NCBI GenBank assembly: GCA_964484465.1
Contig: CAZAFL010000039.1
Coordinates: 1 to 21,608 of the forward strand
DNA from: CAZAFL01 sp964484465
GTDB taxonomy: Bacteria; Bacteroidota; Ignavibacteria; UBA10030; SZUA-254
Direction: 5' to 3'
DNA: 21,608 bases
Below are positions 7,601-14,685 of the stretch, one piece after another. The stretch's first letter is position 1; each line of letters opens with the position of its first letter. Under the pieces are notes generated by a model. It ran no database searches, was not told the DNA's origin, and saw only the letters and a list, made by a program, of their open reading frames with translations. Made by a program: the position numbers and the translations under genes.

Positions 7601-8551
7601 CGTCAGGTGGATATCAATGAAGACGCTGCGAAGAGAAATATTTTCCTTTTTGGCGCGTACATGGTGGCAATCTTTTTTTCCGTCATCGTCGGGACGATCT
7701 TTGCTAACCAGATTGCCTCTCCAATTCGAAAACTTAAGGAAGCTACTCAGCGGATTGCGTCCGGCAAACTCGATATTCGGTTTTCCTCGGACCGGGGAGA
7801 CGAAATTGGCGATCTGGAACGGTCATTCTCCAGGATGACAAAGGATTTGAAGGAGGCGCAGGACAAGATGTTGAGTGCGGAGCGGGAGCTTGCTTGGAGA
7901 GAAATGGCAAAACAGGTTGCTCACGAAATCAAGAACCCGTTGACACCGATGAAACTATCGATACAGCATCTGCGTCAGGCGTATCACGATAACGTTAATA
8001 ATTTCGGATCTCTTCTTGACAGAGTTTCGGAAACAATCCTCAATCAAATTGATGGGTTAAGCCGTATCGCTTCAGAATTTTCCCATCTCGCGAGAATGCC
8101 GGAACGCAAGCTTGAGCTATGTGACATTCATGAGACTCTCCACGAAGCGGCGAGTTTATTTCAGCAGCAACAAGAACTGAAATTCTTGTTTGAATTACGG
8201 TCGCGGCTGTTTACAATTATGGCAGACAGGGAAGAACTCCGGCGGGCATTTATCAACATTTTCCGTAATGCAGCTCAGGCAATGAACGACCGGGGAACAA
8301 TTTCTATTATCACGTCCCTGGAGAACGATGTTATGGAAATTCGTATGAGCGACACAGGGCCCGGCATTCCGGATGAAGTCAAAAAACATCTTTTCGAACC
8401 TAATTTTTCCACCAAAAAAGATGGCATGGGGTTAGGATTAACAATCGTCAAGAATACGATAACAACACTTGGCGGTGAGATCACAATCGAAAGTCGTTCA
8501 GTGCCGGGAACGATGGTCATCGTTCGTTTACCTATTCATAAGCCCCAGTGA
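4634..8551 (+). CDS. Very large NtrY-type membrane histidine kinase
   Basis: A 1305-residue sensor kinase. From the N-terminus I read: one membrane span (about 20-40); an extracytoplasmic region to about 255; a block of about eight spans (257-542); a second extracytoplasmic region (545-795); spans near 798-820 and 834-853; a third sensor region (855-1000); a span near 1002-1025; HAMP (1025-1075, with P.RKL..A...IA.G and GDEIGDL); a NtrY-like HisKA with phospho-acceptor His1097 in VAHEIKNPLTPMK; and HATPase_c with N-box N1212, DTGPGIP (1240-1246) and GMGLGLTIV. All kinase motifs are intact, so it should autophosphorylate. No response regulator is adjacent; the NtrC-like gene at 20513-21397 has no receiver domain and cannot be the partner. 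It is 6 nt after the DUF4783-like gene and 16 nt before pgeF. The signal sensed is unknown. Confidence 0.92.
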   Translation: MSFDTITGMTPGAGSRRFYSVIVVLILVLLVLIGIDWLYPRYISSHWQSISAAEEQRSQNDVQSRFTTFQQETIRLVEQIEGLQGIHEVLANSDNSSIVQLFGILKQMSREDLSLEVFDHDKHLLSWAGSRGPFVDSMAFTSVHNSFVSQGPIYSYLIVVVPDSVDGRILGYVVGKRLFKVNYPLNNRFVNSAAFATTFSKSFETLPDFDFSAEAKPQQDARTLSIVLRDIHDTPVGFAYLSRPVLTDRIDEIHRQIRNVASLIIIVLVALLVYKGTRWVRIIKNTFVRIMMFSVCIWLVRYSFVVMNFPASFLHESIFDPAYFASPFGFGLVKTIGDMLISSLFLLVNIGVVAITIFRQLNSSEGARVSISLAKRFIYATSGIVLLLLIFLMLRGFASTVRSAVFDSTLVYNDPTSVMPSFELSAMLVGIFSISCGVVLAGVATLHVWYRFISIALGFTRATITIPAAIIQLSIFSLSFGALQQNPLISQTYRLFLVLLLFVFMLWLVRQFQKRSKLYTFGGCAFISCIAIAAAVPQLDGYLHDFDRTHVELVAADIVRPVDTWLRFVVNKALDELSSGDANNTVVSGDQNDLEKLAFTEWAKSILSKEGYNCSVSIVNKEGKIVSDFHIGMPLGRRPHTEIPAAVRFINMEEKMLASPTTVLYTGYTPLLSESAEVVGGIWLELSAGRRAILRGGTPEVLRNYSRENFDARFRKLIISEYFQGKLVYTSAEDLPLERELPRGVLEITGAATGKWIDDVVGNKKYETYYVKEGGKAADSWIALSMESLGFQWHFFSYLRYVLFYVLLAGAVTMVVIVLRLWQGKRIFAGFNRKLIVAFITVSLMPVVILAYYNNQYAVERAEETTATRLSQQTSVVVSELEKEMGVSVPVSLSRLTDSQCEDLAASLDLDFNVYFSTILQASSKPEIFTAELLDENLSSDAYVNIMLQKKNFFVENQSVGSLPYVVGYRPLAADDGRIIGIVSVPTLFRQVDINEDAAKRNIFLFGAYMVAIFFSVIVGTIFANQIASPIRKLKEATQRIASGKLDIRFSSDRGDEIGDLERSFSRMTKDLKEAQDKMLSAERELAWREMAKQVAHEIKNPLTPMKLSIQHLRQAYHDNVNNFGSLLDRVSETILNQIDGLSRIASEFSHLARMPERKLELCDIHETLHEAASLFQQQQELKFLFELRSRLFTIMADREELRRAFINIFRNAAQAMNDRGTISIITSLENDVMEIRMSDTGPGIPDEVKKHLFEPNFSTKKDGMGLGLTIVKNTITTLGGEITIESRSVPGTMVIVRLPIHKPQ

Positions 8552-8567
8552 GTTTACTCCCGTTTAT

Positions 8568-9326
8568 ATGAAATCAAAAGAGCTTTATATTGTACGACCG
8601 GTATTATTCAAGGCGGTTAAGGATGTTGTTTGTGGCGTAAGCTCCCTTTTGGGTGGCGTAAGTCCGGAGCCGCTGGGGTTGAATCTCAGTTTTAATGTCG
8701 GTGATGACCCTCAGAATGTCAATGAGAATCGGGGCCGTTTTTTTGAAAATCTTGGCATACAAGGCGATGCCATTGTTGTTCCCACGCAGGTCCACGGAGA
8801 AAATATTTGTTATGTTGAAGCACCAGGGCAGGTTGCCTCTTGCGATGCACTATTCACAAATGTAAATGGGGTTTTTCTTACCGTTTCTATTGCAGATTGT
8901 GTGCCGATCTTTCTCCTTGACCCGGTGACAGGTTCCGTAGCAGTTGTTCACTCAGGGTGGAGAGGGAGCAAGCTGTCAATTCTTCAAAAAACAATCGAAG
9001 CATTACAGAATAAATTTGGCACAAGGGAGGAAAATATTCTTGCGTATATCGGTCCAGCGGCGTCAGTCTGTTGTTATGAAGTGGGGGAAGAAGTCGCCCG
9101 GGAATTTGAAGAATTATATCTTCTGCGACAGCAAGGCAAAAACCCGCATCTTGATTTGAAAAAATACAATAGAGATCTCTTGTTGAAAAAAGGGGTGCCT
9201 GAAACGAATATTGAAGTTTCTCCCTATTGCACGATTTGTACTCCAGGGTTGTTTCATTCTTACAGGAGAAATAAGGAGAAGTCAGGAAGAATGATGGGAG
9301 TTATTGGGATCACCGGAGGACGGTAA
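8568..9326 (+). CDS. pgeF: PgeF/YfiH-family multicopper-fold enzyme (polyphenol oxidase/laccase domain)
   Basis: A 252-residue protein of the cytoplasmic YfiH (laccase-like, PF02578) family. Characterised members act on purine nucleosides or keep L-Ser out of peptidoglycan precursors; which activity holds here cannot be told. The three zinc ligands of the family are present: H76 in TQVHGENI, C111 in SIADCVPI and H128 in VVHSGWRG. The conserved IGPAASVCCYEVG and the C-terminal FHSYRRN..SGRM are also there. The open frame extends upstream into the kinase gene, but the family N-terminus and the 16-nt spacing after the kinase stop favour the ATG at 8568. Co-transcription with a sensor kinase is unusual context for this gene. 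Confidence 0.9.
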   Translation: MKSKELYIVRPVLFKAVKDVVCGVSSLLGGVSPEPLGLNLSFNVGDDPQNVNENRGRFFENLGIQGDAIVVPTQVHGENICYVEAPGQVASCDALFTNVNGVFLTVSIADCVPIFLLDPVTGSVAVVHSGWRGSKLSILQKTIEALQNKFGTREENILAYIGPAASVCCYEVGEEVAREFEELYLLRQQGKNPHLDLKKYNRDLLLKKGVPETNIEVSPYCTICTPGLFHSYRRNKEKSGRMMGVIGITGGR

Positions 9327-9341
9327 GGTATTCTCCGTCCT
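9317..9341 (+). terminator. Weak hairpin at the end of pgeF
   Basis: AGGACGG (9317-9323) pairs with CCGTCCT (9335-9341) around the pgeF stop codon with an 11-base loop. There is no T run, so it may be a transcript-end stabiliser rather than a terminator. The next 180 bases up to glmS hold no gene that I can support. Confidence 0.3.
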
Positions 9342-9523
9342 AATGGCGGAAACAGACAATGTTCACGATGATGTACACCCCTACAGAACGTAGCGACAAC
9401 GGCTTGAACATTCAGCGAAGAAGAGTTGTCCATCATCACACGTTAACAGCCGACATTGTTTTTTTGTCAAAGAATCATTAACTTTTCACATTTGCATCGT
9501 ACAATTGACCTGAAGCTGATATC

Positions 9524-11356
9524 ATGTGTGGTATAATTGGATATATCGGAAAACAGAATTCCCTTCCCATTCTTGTTGAAGGGCTAAAGCGGCTTGAATA
9601 CCGGGGATATGATTCTGCGGGCATAGCTCTAGTTCGTAAAGGAGAGTTAAGCATCCACAAGAAAGCCGGCAAAGTTGCCGAATTGATTAAGCTTGTAAGC
9701 AAGAATGGAATCTCTGCCAACCTTGGCATCGGGCATACACGATGGGCGACGCACGGTGAACCCAACGATACCAATGCCCACCCGCACTGGGATTGTAATC
9801 ACGAAATTGCCATTATCCATAATGGCATCATCGAGAATTATGTTACAATCAAGAAAAAACTCGAGCAGGAAGGGCATATCATCCGGACCGTTACCGATAC
9901 GGAGGTTCTTTGTCATCTCATCGAGGAAATGTATAAGAGAAGCCGTGATTTATTTACTGCGGTGCGATGGGCATTGCTTGAGGTAGAAGGGGCATACGGA
10001 ATTCTTGTTGTCTCGACTAGGGAGCCGGACAGGTTCATTGCAGCGCGCAAGGGAAGTCCGCTGGTTGTCGGAATTGGTTCGCAGGAAAATTTTGTCGCTT
10101 CGGATGCAGCTGCTCTCGTGAACCATACACGCCAGGTTGCGTACCTCGAGGACGGGGAGATAGCAAGTATATCTGCAGATTCATTTTTTACAAAGACCAT
10201 TCAGGATGAAGAAGTGGTCAAACAGGTAGAGGAGATTACGTTTGACCTTCAGCAGATCGAGAAAGGCGGGTTTGATCACTTCATGCTGAAGGAAATTCAC
10301 GAACAACCGGAGTCAATCCGCAATTCACTGCGCGGGCGGCTCCTCGTGGCAGAGGGGACGGCGAAGCTCGGAGGTCTTGAACCTGTGATGGAGAAACTGC
10401 TTAATGCCCAGCGCGTTATCATCACGGCTTGTGGCACGTCGTGGCACGCGGCGCTCGTCGGAAAATATATGCTTGAACAGCTAGCACGAATTCCTGTTGA
10501 AGTCGATTATGCTTCAGAATATCGTTACCGCGAGCCGATCATCCGAAAGGATGATGTCATGTTTGTGATTAGTCAGAGTGGTGAAACAGCGGACACATTA
10601 GCTGCTCTCCGGGAAGCAAAATCACGGGAGGCAACTGTGCTCGGAATCGTGAATGTGGTCGGCAGTACAATTGCGCGTGCGACTGATGCCGGGGTATATA
10701 TACATGCCGGGCCGGAAATCGGGGTGGCCTCAACAAAAACATTTTCATCGCAGATTGCGGTGTTATCGCTTATCACTCTTCTTTTTGCACGGCATCGAGG
10801 TCTTTCGCAGGATCAGGGGCGCCTCCTGGCAAACGACCTTGCCTCGGTTCCGGATAAAGTCCAAAAAATTCTTCAACAGACGGAAGGTATCAGATACATT
10901 GCAGAAGAATTCAAACACGTCAACAATTTTCTCTACCTTGGAAGAGGCAGTAACTTCCCTACTGCACTCGAAGGTGCGCTTAAGCTTAAGGAGATTTCGT
11001 ACATACACGCCGAGGGGTATCCTGCCGCTGAAATGAAGCATGGACCGATCGCCCTGATCGATGAAAATATGCCGGTGGTGTTTATCGTTCCAAAAGATGC
11101 AATTTATGAGAAAGTCTTAAGCAACATGCAGGAAGTTCGTGCACGTAAAGGGAGGATCATCGCAATTGCCAACGAAGATGATAATGAAATTCAGCATCTG
11201 GCGGAATTTGTAATACGGGTGCCGAGAACATTCAGCTACTTCGGGCCGATTGTTAACAGTGTGCCTCTCCAGCTGCTTGCGTATTATATGGCTGTTGCGA
11301 GAGGGTGCAATGTTGATCAGCCGCGCAATCTTGCCAAAAGTGTTACGGTGGAGTAA
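9524..11356 (+). CDS. glmS: Glutamine-fructose-6-phosphate aminotransferase (isomerizing)
   Basis: GlmS makes glucosamine-6-phosphate from fructose-6-phosphate and glutamine, the entry to peptidoglycan and lipopolysaccharide amino sugars. At 610 residues it has normal length. The start is fixed because the N-terminal glutaminase needs Cys2 exposed after Met removal (MCGIIGYIG). The glutaminase domain (1 to about 225) has HTRWATHG (71-78) and HNG (99-101). The isomerase half has two SIS domains, with ITACGTSWHAAL around C303, SQSGETADT from about 350, and the conserved end DQPRNLAKSVTVE. No glmS ribozyme is evident in the short upstream region. The ribosome binding site is poor. The enoyl-reductase-like gene follows 79 nt later. 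Confidence 0.97.
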   Translation: MCGIIGYIGKQNSLPILVEGLKRLEYRGYDSAGIALVRKGELSIHKKAGKVAELIKLVSKNGISANLGIGHTRWATHGEPNDTNAHPHWDCNHEIAIIHNGIIENYVTIKKKLEQEGHIIRTVTDTEVLCHLIEEMYKRSRDLFTAVRWALLEVEGAYGILVVSTREPDRFIAARKGSPLVVGIGSQENFVASDAAALVNHTRQVAYLEDGEIASISADSFFTKTIQDEEVVKQVEEITFDLQQIEKGGFDHFMLKEIHEQPESIRNSLRGRLLVAEGTAKLGGLEPVMEKLLNAQRVIITACGTSWHAALVGKYMLEQLARIPVEVDYASEYRYREPIIRKDDVMFVISQSGETADTLAALREAKSREATVLGIVNVVGSTIARATDAGVYIHAGPEIGVASTKTFSSQIAVLSLITLLFARHRGLSQDQGRLLANDLASVPDKVQKILQQTEGIRYIAEEFKHVNNFLYLGRGSNFPTALEGALKLKEISYIHAEGYPAAEMKHGPIALIDENMPVVFIVPKDAIYEKVLSNMQEVRARKGRIIAIANEDDNEIQHLAEFVIRVPRTFSYFGPIVNSVPLQLLAYYMAVARGCNVDQPRNLAKSVTVE

Positions 11357-11435
11357 GGTTGATTTTCACCGGAAAAATCCTCATTTTCTTCAATTCAAAA
11401 ATCTCAATTATTTCAAGCTAACCTGGGGAAGTATC

Positions 11436-12281
11436 GTGGCAACAGTAAGACAATTCAGCAGTGATCATTGGGCGTTGATCTTAGGCGCTTCGAGCGGTTT
11501 TGGCGGTGCCGTGGCTGTGGAGCTTGCGTATCGGGGGATGAATGTTTTTGGTGTTCATTTTGACCGGGCCGCAACCATGCCGAATGCAGAGCGCATTATC
11601 AAAGACATACAATCAACCGGCTCGAAAGCGATGTTTTTTAATGTCAATGCGAGCGATTCGGTTAAGCGCACCGAAGTATTGGATGCCGTTCAAAAAGAGT
11701 TTTCTGCAAACCCTCATGCAACAATACGAGTGTTGCTGCATTCGCTCGCATTTGGAGCGCTCAAACCTTATATCGGCAAAACGGCTGAGGAGAATCTATC
11801 ACAGGCACAGATGGAAATGACGCTCGACGTCATGGCTAATTCTTTAGTGTATTGGACCCAGGGAGTTGTAGTCCGAGGCTTAATGAAAGGGGGAGGGCGC
11901 ATATTTGCCATGACGAGTTCCGGAGGGCACAGCGTTCTTCCTAATTATGGAGCCGTCTCCGCTTCGAAAGCTGCCTTGGAATCGCATATTCGGCAGTTGG
12001 CAATGGAGTTAGGTTCATACGGGATCACAGCGAATTCTATTCTTGCCGGAGTAACGGATACGCCTGCGCTGCGGAAAATTCCCGGAGCAGTGAAAATGCT
12101 TGAGATCGCTGCAGCGAAAAACCCCCAATCGCGGCCGACGACGCCTGAGGATGTTGCGAAAGCTATTGCCTTGCTTTCTCAGGATGATGCACACTTTATC
12201 TCAGGGAATGTTATCGGTGTCGATGCCGGGGAGGATATTGTGAGTTTTATCGGCCAGAAGAGTCCATCAAAGCTTGAGTGA
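11436..12281 (+). CDS. SDR-family enoyl-ACP reductase-like protein (FabL/FabI-like)
   Basis: A 281-residue short-chain dehydrogenase. The GTG at 11436 is chosen: GGGGAA lies 6 nt upstream and the SDR N-terminus begins at once, whereas the open frame upstream overlaps glmS. The nucleotide loop is GASSGFG (17-23), the classical SDR/FabL form rather than the FabI form. The active site is Y171-x6-K178 (NYGAVSASKAALE), the wider spacing used by enoyl-ACP reductases, and LLHSLAFGAL (100-109) recalls the FabI block HSIAF. Ten residues before Y171 stands Ser161 where E. coli FabI has its second Tyr. The probable reaction is NAD(P)H reduction of trans-2-enoyl-ACP in fatty acid elongation; another SDR substrate is possible. 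It probably belongs to the glmS transcript (79-nt gap). Confidence 0.75.
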   Translation: MATVRQFSSDHWALILGASSGFGGAVAVELAYRGMNVFGVHFDRAATMPNAERIIKDIQSTGSKAMFFNVNASDSVKRTEVLDAVQKEFSANPHATIRVLLHSLAFGALKPYIGKTAEENLSQAQMEMTLDVMANSLVYWTQGVVVRGLMKGGGRIFAMTSSGGHSVLPNYGAVSASKAALESHIRQLAMELGSYGITANSILAGVTDTPALRKIPGAVKMLEIAAAKNPQSRPTTPEDVAKAIALLSQDDAHFISGNVIGVDAGEDIVSFIGQKSPSKLE

Positions 12282-12315
12282 ACACACATTACCGGCGAAG
12301 TTCTGAATCACCGGA

Positions 12316-12344
12316 TTGATTTTTCCACTCATTTTTTGTATATT
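12316..12344 (+). promoter_or_regulatory. Sigma-70-like promoter of the methyltransferase-like gene
   Basis: TTGATT (12316-12321) and TATATT (12339-12344) are separated by 17 nt, the same layout as at 12-40 and 14453-14481. A start near 12351 gives a leader of about 80 nt. Confidence 0.55.
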
Positions 12345-12430
12345 CGTCCCTGATATTCTGTTATCCAAATCCCGTTGTCTCTCGTAATCGTTCAAGTCAA
12401 TCATTGAATCATTTCCGAAAAGGAGTGGTT

Positions 12431-13579
12431 ATGGCACAGAAGGCAAAAAAGAAAGTATCCCCTGTGAAACATGTGGCTATTCGAATCGAGCCCAAACAAT
12501 TTTCAGTTGCTGACCTCGTTCGCGAGTTGAATTCGTTTAATGTCGATAATTATTGGGATCTCGGAAGATTTTTGGTGGATAAAGTCATGCCGACCGCGCG
12601 CAAACAGGGCATGTTCGAAGACCAGGTCTTGAAGATGATCTCGTCTCACCCCGGCATCAAGTTTCCTTTTTCGATGTTGAAGCAATGCCAGCAATACTAT
12701 TCGTACTATCCCGATGTGAAGAAGCGGTCTCTTCCGGAAGTGTTTTATTTTGACCTTGCAACGAAAGTCAATGAATCGAGAAAAAGAGACCAGTACGAAA
12801 AAATGGCATTGGAGTATCACTGGACGATCTCCGACCTTCGGAAGAAAATCCACGATGATGATACTGCGAGACGAATCGATGAGCGGACGAAGTACGGATT
12901 CGATTTACGGGAACGCAATGTGTGGACATTCGACACGCCCGATCCCCGTTTTGGCAAGGCTAATTTCAAGGGAAGAATTCCGGGACAGATTGTTGCCAAT
13001 GCGTTGTACTTCTACACGAAACAGGGTGATTATGTTATCGATCCGTTTTCGGGAAGCGGCACGACAGGCGATATCATCGATACACTTCCGCATTTTGCCG
13101 ACCGTAAATATAAAATGTATGACGCTGAACCGACTGATGAGCGGATCATGCGGAATAATGCTCTCCTGACGGGGATACCGGAACAGACGGGATCGGTCGA
13201 TTATATTTTTCTTGACCCTCCGGCAGAGTTTTCACAGAAGGATGCGTCGACAGATTTCGATGTAAGCCTGGAGGCGTCGAAAGCGGAATTTGTCCTGAAG
13301 TTTAAAGGATTGATTAGAGAGTGTTCCCGAATTTTAAAATCGGGTGGAAAAGTTTCCATTGTTATCGAGCCGGCATTTACAATCTCTGATTTCATCGATT
13401 TTCCGAATGAGGTCACACATCTTTTTCGTGAAGCGGGTTTCAAACAAATAGGCAAGGTGTATCTGCCGAGGCGTTCCGGCGAGTCGATGGCGAGAATGTC
13501 GCAGACTATCTCAGAGATGAGAGGTGTTCGGATGCTGAGTTCGGATTGCAGGGAACTTCTCACGTTCAGGAAGCCGTAA
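12431..13579 (+). CDS. Solitary DNA/RNA methyltransferase-like protein with DUF1016-like N-terminus
   Basis: Start at 12431 is set by AAGGAG (12420-12425), 5 nt before the ATG. The 382-residue product has two parts. Residues about 20-140 are helical and recall the DUF1016 N-terminal region (NYWDLGRFLVDKVMP...FPFSMLKQCQQYY..YP, then WTISDLRKKI); this is a resemblance, not a secure match. Residues about 165-382 form an S-adenosylmethionine-dependent methylase. Motif I is DPFSGSGTTG (204-213) and motif IV is FLDPPAEF (260-267), followed by an EC.RILKSGGK segment typical of N4/N6 amino-methylases. Motif I precedes motif IV, the gamma-type or THUMP-methylase order. The aromatic residue expected after DPP is Ala265, which could alter or abolish base flipping catalysis. 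No restriction endonuclease gene is adjacent. The substrate is unknown. Confidence 0.75.
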   Translation: MAQKAKKKVSPVKHVAIRIEPKQFSVADLVRELNSFNVDNYWDLGRFLVDKVMPTARKQGMFEDQVLKMISSHPGIKFPFSMLKQCQQYYSYYPDVKKRSLPEVFYFDLATKVNESRKRDQYEKMALEYHWTISDLRKKIHDDDTARRIDERTKYGFDLRERNVWTFDTPDPRFGKANFKGRIPGQIVANALYFYTKQGDYVIDPFSGSGTTGDIIDTLPHFADRKYKMYDAEPTDERIMRNNALLTGIPEQTGSVDYIFLDPPAEFSQKDASTDFDVSLEASKAEFVLKFKGLIRECSRILKSGGKVSIVIEPAFTISDFIDFPNEVTHLFREAGFKQIGKVYLPRRSGESMARMSQTISEMRGVRMLSSDCRELLTFRKP

Positions 13580-13673
13580 AAAAAACGGATTCTGTCGAAA
13601 GATGATGGGATCCTGAAAATTTCATGAAGATAGTTTTGTTTGATGCTATAGTTTACTAACTTCAGAAATTTTC

Positions 13674-13746
13674 GGACAGGTAGCTCAGTCGGTAGAGCAA
13701 CGGCCTGAAAAGCCGTGTGTCGGCAGTTCGATTCTGCCCCTGTCCA
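13674..13746 (+). tRNA. tRNA-Phe: tRNA-Phe (anticodon GAA)
   Basis: 73 nt folding as a full cloverleaf: acceptor GGACAGG/CCTGTCC, D stem GCTC/GAGC, anticodon stem ACGGC/GCCGT with loop CTGAAAA (anticodon GAA), T stem GGCAG/CTGCC with loop TTCGATT, and discriminator A. The 3' CCA is not encoded. The sequence closely resembles bacterial tRNA-Phe. No integrase or duplicated tRNA end was seen next to it. Confidence 0.97.
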
Positions 13747-13868
13747 CTTTATTATCACTTTGAGTTATCGCATTCCTTGCTGTTCCTACCGCCTTCAGGA
13801 GGCAATTCTGCAAAATTTATTTTAGATTTTTTTTGCGAAAGATCAGACCGTAATCGACTTTTGAAAAT

Positions 13869-14331
13869 TCAAGAAATTTCTTTCTCAGTTTTTCCATTTG
13901 TGTCGTTTTGTTCGTAAGGATAGTTGGTGATCTCTTCCTTGCTCTCGGTTTTAATCTGTTTATACCCTATCTGCTTCAAGTGACTCGTGCTCTTTAAAAA
14001 GGTCCTAATGAGGAATTTGTCGATTTCGTCTCTCCACCTTGTGACGTGCTCAGGNNNNNNNNNNNNNNNNNNNNNNNNNNNNNNNNNNNNNNNNNNNNNN
14101 NNNNNNNNNNNNNNNNNNNNNNNNNNNNNNNNNNNNNNNNNNNNNNNNNNNNNNTCTTTGGTTTCCGCTACACTTTCTTGAAATAACTACACAGGTGATG
14201 CATAGCAACAATTGAATACTGGCATTGACCAACCCTGCTGGGTCGATCTCTAAATGAGGTAACAGCAAAAACAAACTGCAAAGTGCTATCACTATAACCC
14301 ACGCAACTAATATTTTCAGCTCGATTCTCAT
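13869..14331 (-). CDS. Membrane protein of unrecognised TRWRDEID family, interrupted by assembly gap
   Basis: Two minus-strand coding pieces sit either side of the 100-N gap. The N-terminal piece (14331 down to 14155) starts at an ATG with GAGG a few bases upstream and encodes two membrane spans (KILVAWVIVIALCSLFLLL and GLVNASIQLLLCITCVVI). The C-terminal piece (14054 down to the TGA at 13869-13871) encodes EHVTRWRDEIDKFLIRTF, then SHLKQIGYK and a Lys/Glu-rich polar tail. The pieces are in different frames across exactly 100 N, but such gaps have arbitrary length, so one gene is the simplest reading. The C-terminal piece is clearly homologous to the gene entering at the right edge (ITRWRDEID...KQLGYK). 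I do not recognise the family. Confidence 0.55.
14055..14154. other. Assembly gap (100 N)
   Basis: Exactly 100 undetermined bases, the conventional filler for a scaffold join of unknown length. The order of sequence on either side is therefore less certain than elsewhere, although homologous coding pieces in the same orientation on both sides fit a correct join. Confidence 0.98.
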
Positions 14332-14452
14332 TGTCGACCTCAATGTATCTTTTTTCTTAATAAGTAGCAAATATTTTATGTTTAACGAAAAATTTTCTAA
14401 GTTCAACTTTTACTTCAGATCGTGCAGATACTTCCTCATTGACGTTCCGGTA

Positions 14453-14481
14453 TTGACATTCATACACCAAAAACATATATT
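14453..14481 (+). promoter_or_regulatory. Consensus sigma-70-like promoter of the exported-protein/caspase cassette
   Basis: TTGACA (14453-14458), 17 nt, TATATT (14476-14481): a perfect -35 and near-perfect -10. The predicted start near 14488 leaves a leader of about 198 nt before the ATG at 14686. It is the strongest promoter in the window by sequence. A second TTGAC occurs 13 bases upstream (14440). Confidence 0.75.
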
Positions 14482-14500
14482 AACGCGCGATGGCGTTAAT
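14479..14500. promoter_or_regulatory. Operator-like palindrome over the -10/start region
   Basis: ATTAACGC (14479-14486) and GCGTTAAT (14493-14500) are perfect inverted repeats separated by six bases. They overlap the last bases of the -10 box and the predicted transcript start. The position is typical of a repressor operator; alternatively it forms a hairpin at the very 5' end of the RNA. Confidence 0.55.
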
Positions 14501-14519
14501 TTCCCCAAAATCAGTACTT

Positions 14520-14585
14520 CCAGGAGGAGATATTCAATTTCCTCCATCTCGTCAACATTACATTTTATTGAAATTCCCCTCCAGG
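14520..14585 (+). repeat. Long imperfect inverted repeat in the leader
   Basis: Arms 14520-14538 and 14567-14585 match at 15 of 19 positions as an inverted repeat (GGAGG..GA..TTCAAT against its complement), enclosing 28 bases. An alternative short stem GGAGGA (14523-14528)/TCCTCC (14540-14545) uses the same 5' arm. The leader RNA can thus adopt two exclusive folds, though neither contains the ribosome binding site at 14674. The rest of 14332-14685 shows no gene. Confidence 0.5.
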
Positions 14586-14685
14586 AAATCTCTTAGGACG
14601 AATCGTACAACCCAACAACAATATCTGTTATTATCACGCATAACCATAAACCACTTTTTCAATTCACAAATCTAAGGAGTCATCT

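Noticed and set aside
8469..8567. Upstream extension of pgeF into the histidine kinase gene
   Set aside because: The 33 extra residues overlap the kinase HATPase end in another frame; the ATG at 8568 gives the normal family length.
9327..9523. glmS-type ribozyme or riboswitch before glmS
   Set aside because: The 197 bases show only weak short inverted repeats and a T run, without the recognisable ribozyme core or double pseudoknot layout.
11250..11435. Upstream extension of the enoyl-reductase-like frame into glmS
   Set aside because: The extra residues overlap conserved glmS coding and do not resemble an SDR N-terminus; the GTG at 11436 has a ribosome site and family-like start.
13674..14054. 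tRNA-Phe as an attachment site of an integrated island carrying the caspase genes
   Set aside because: No integrase, no repeat of the tRNA 3' end and no phage or conjugative genes are present in the window.
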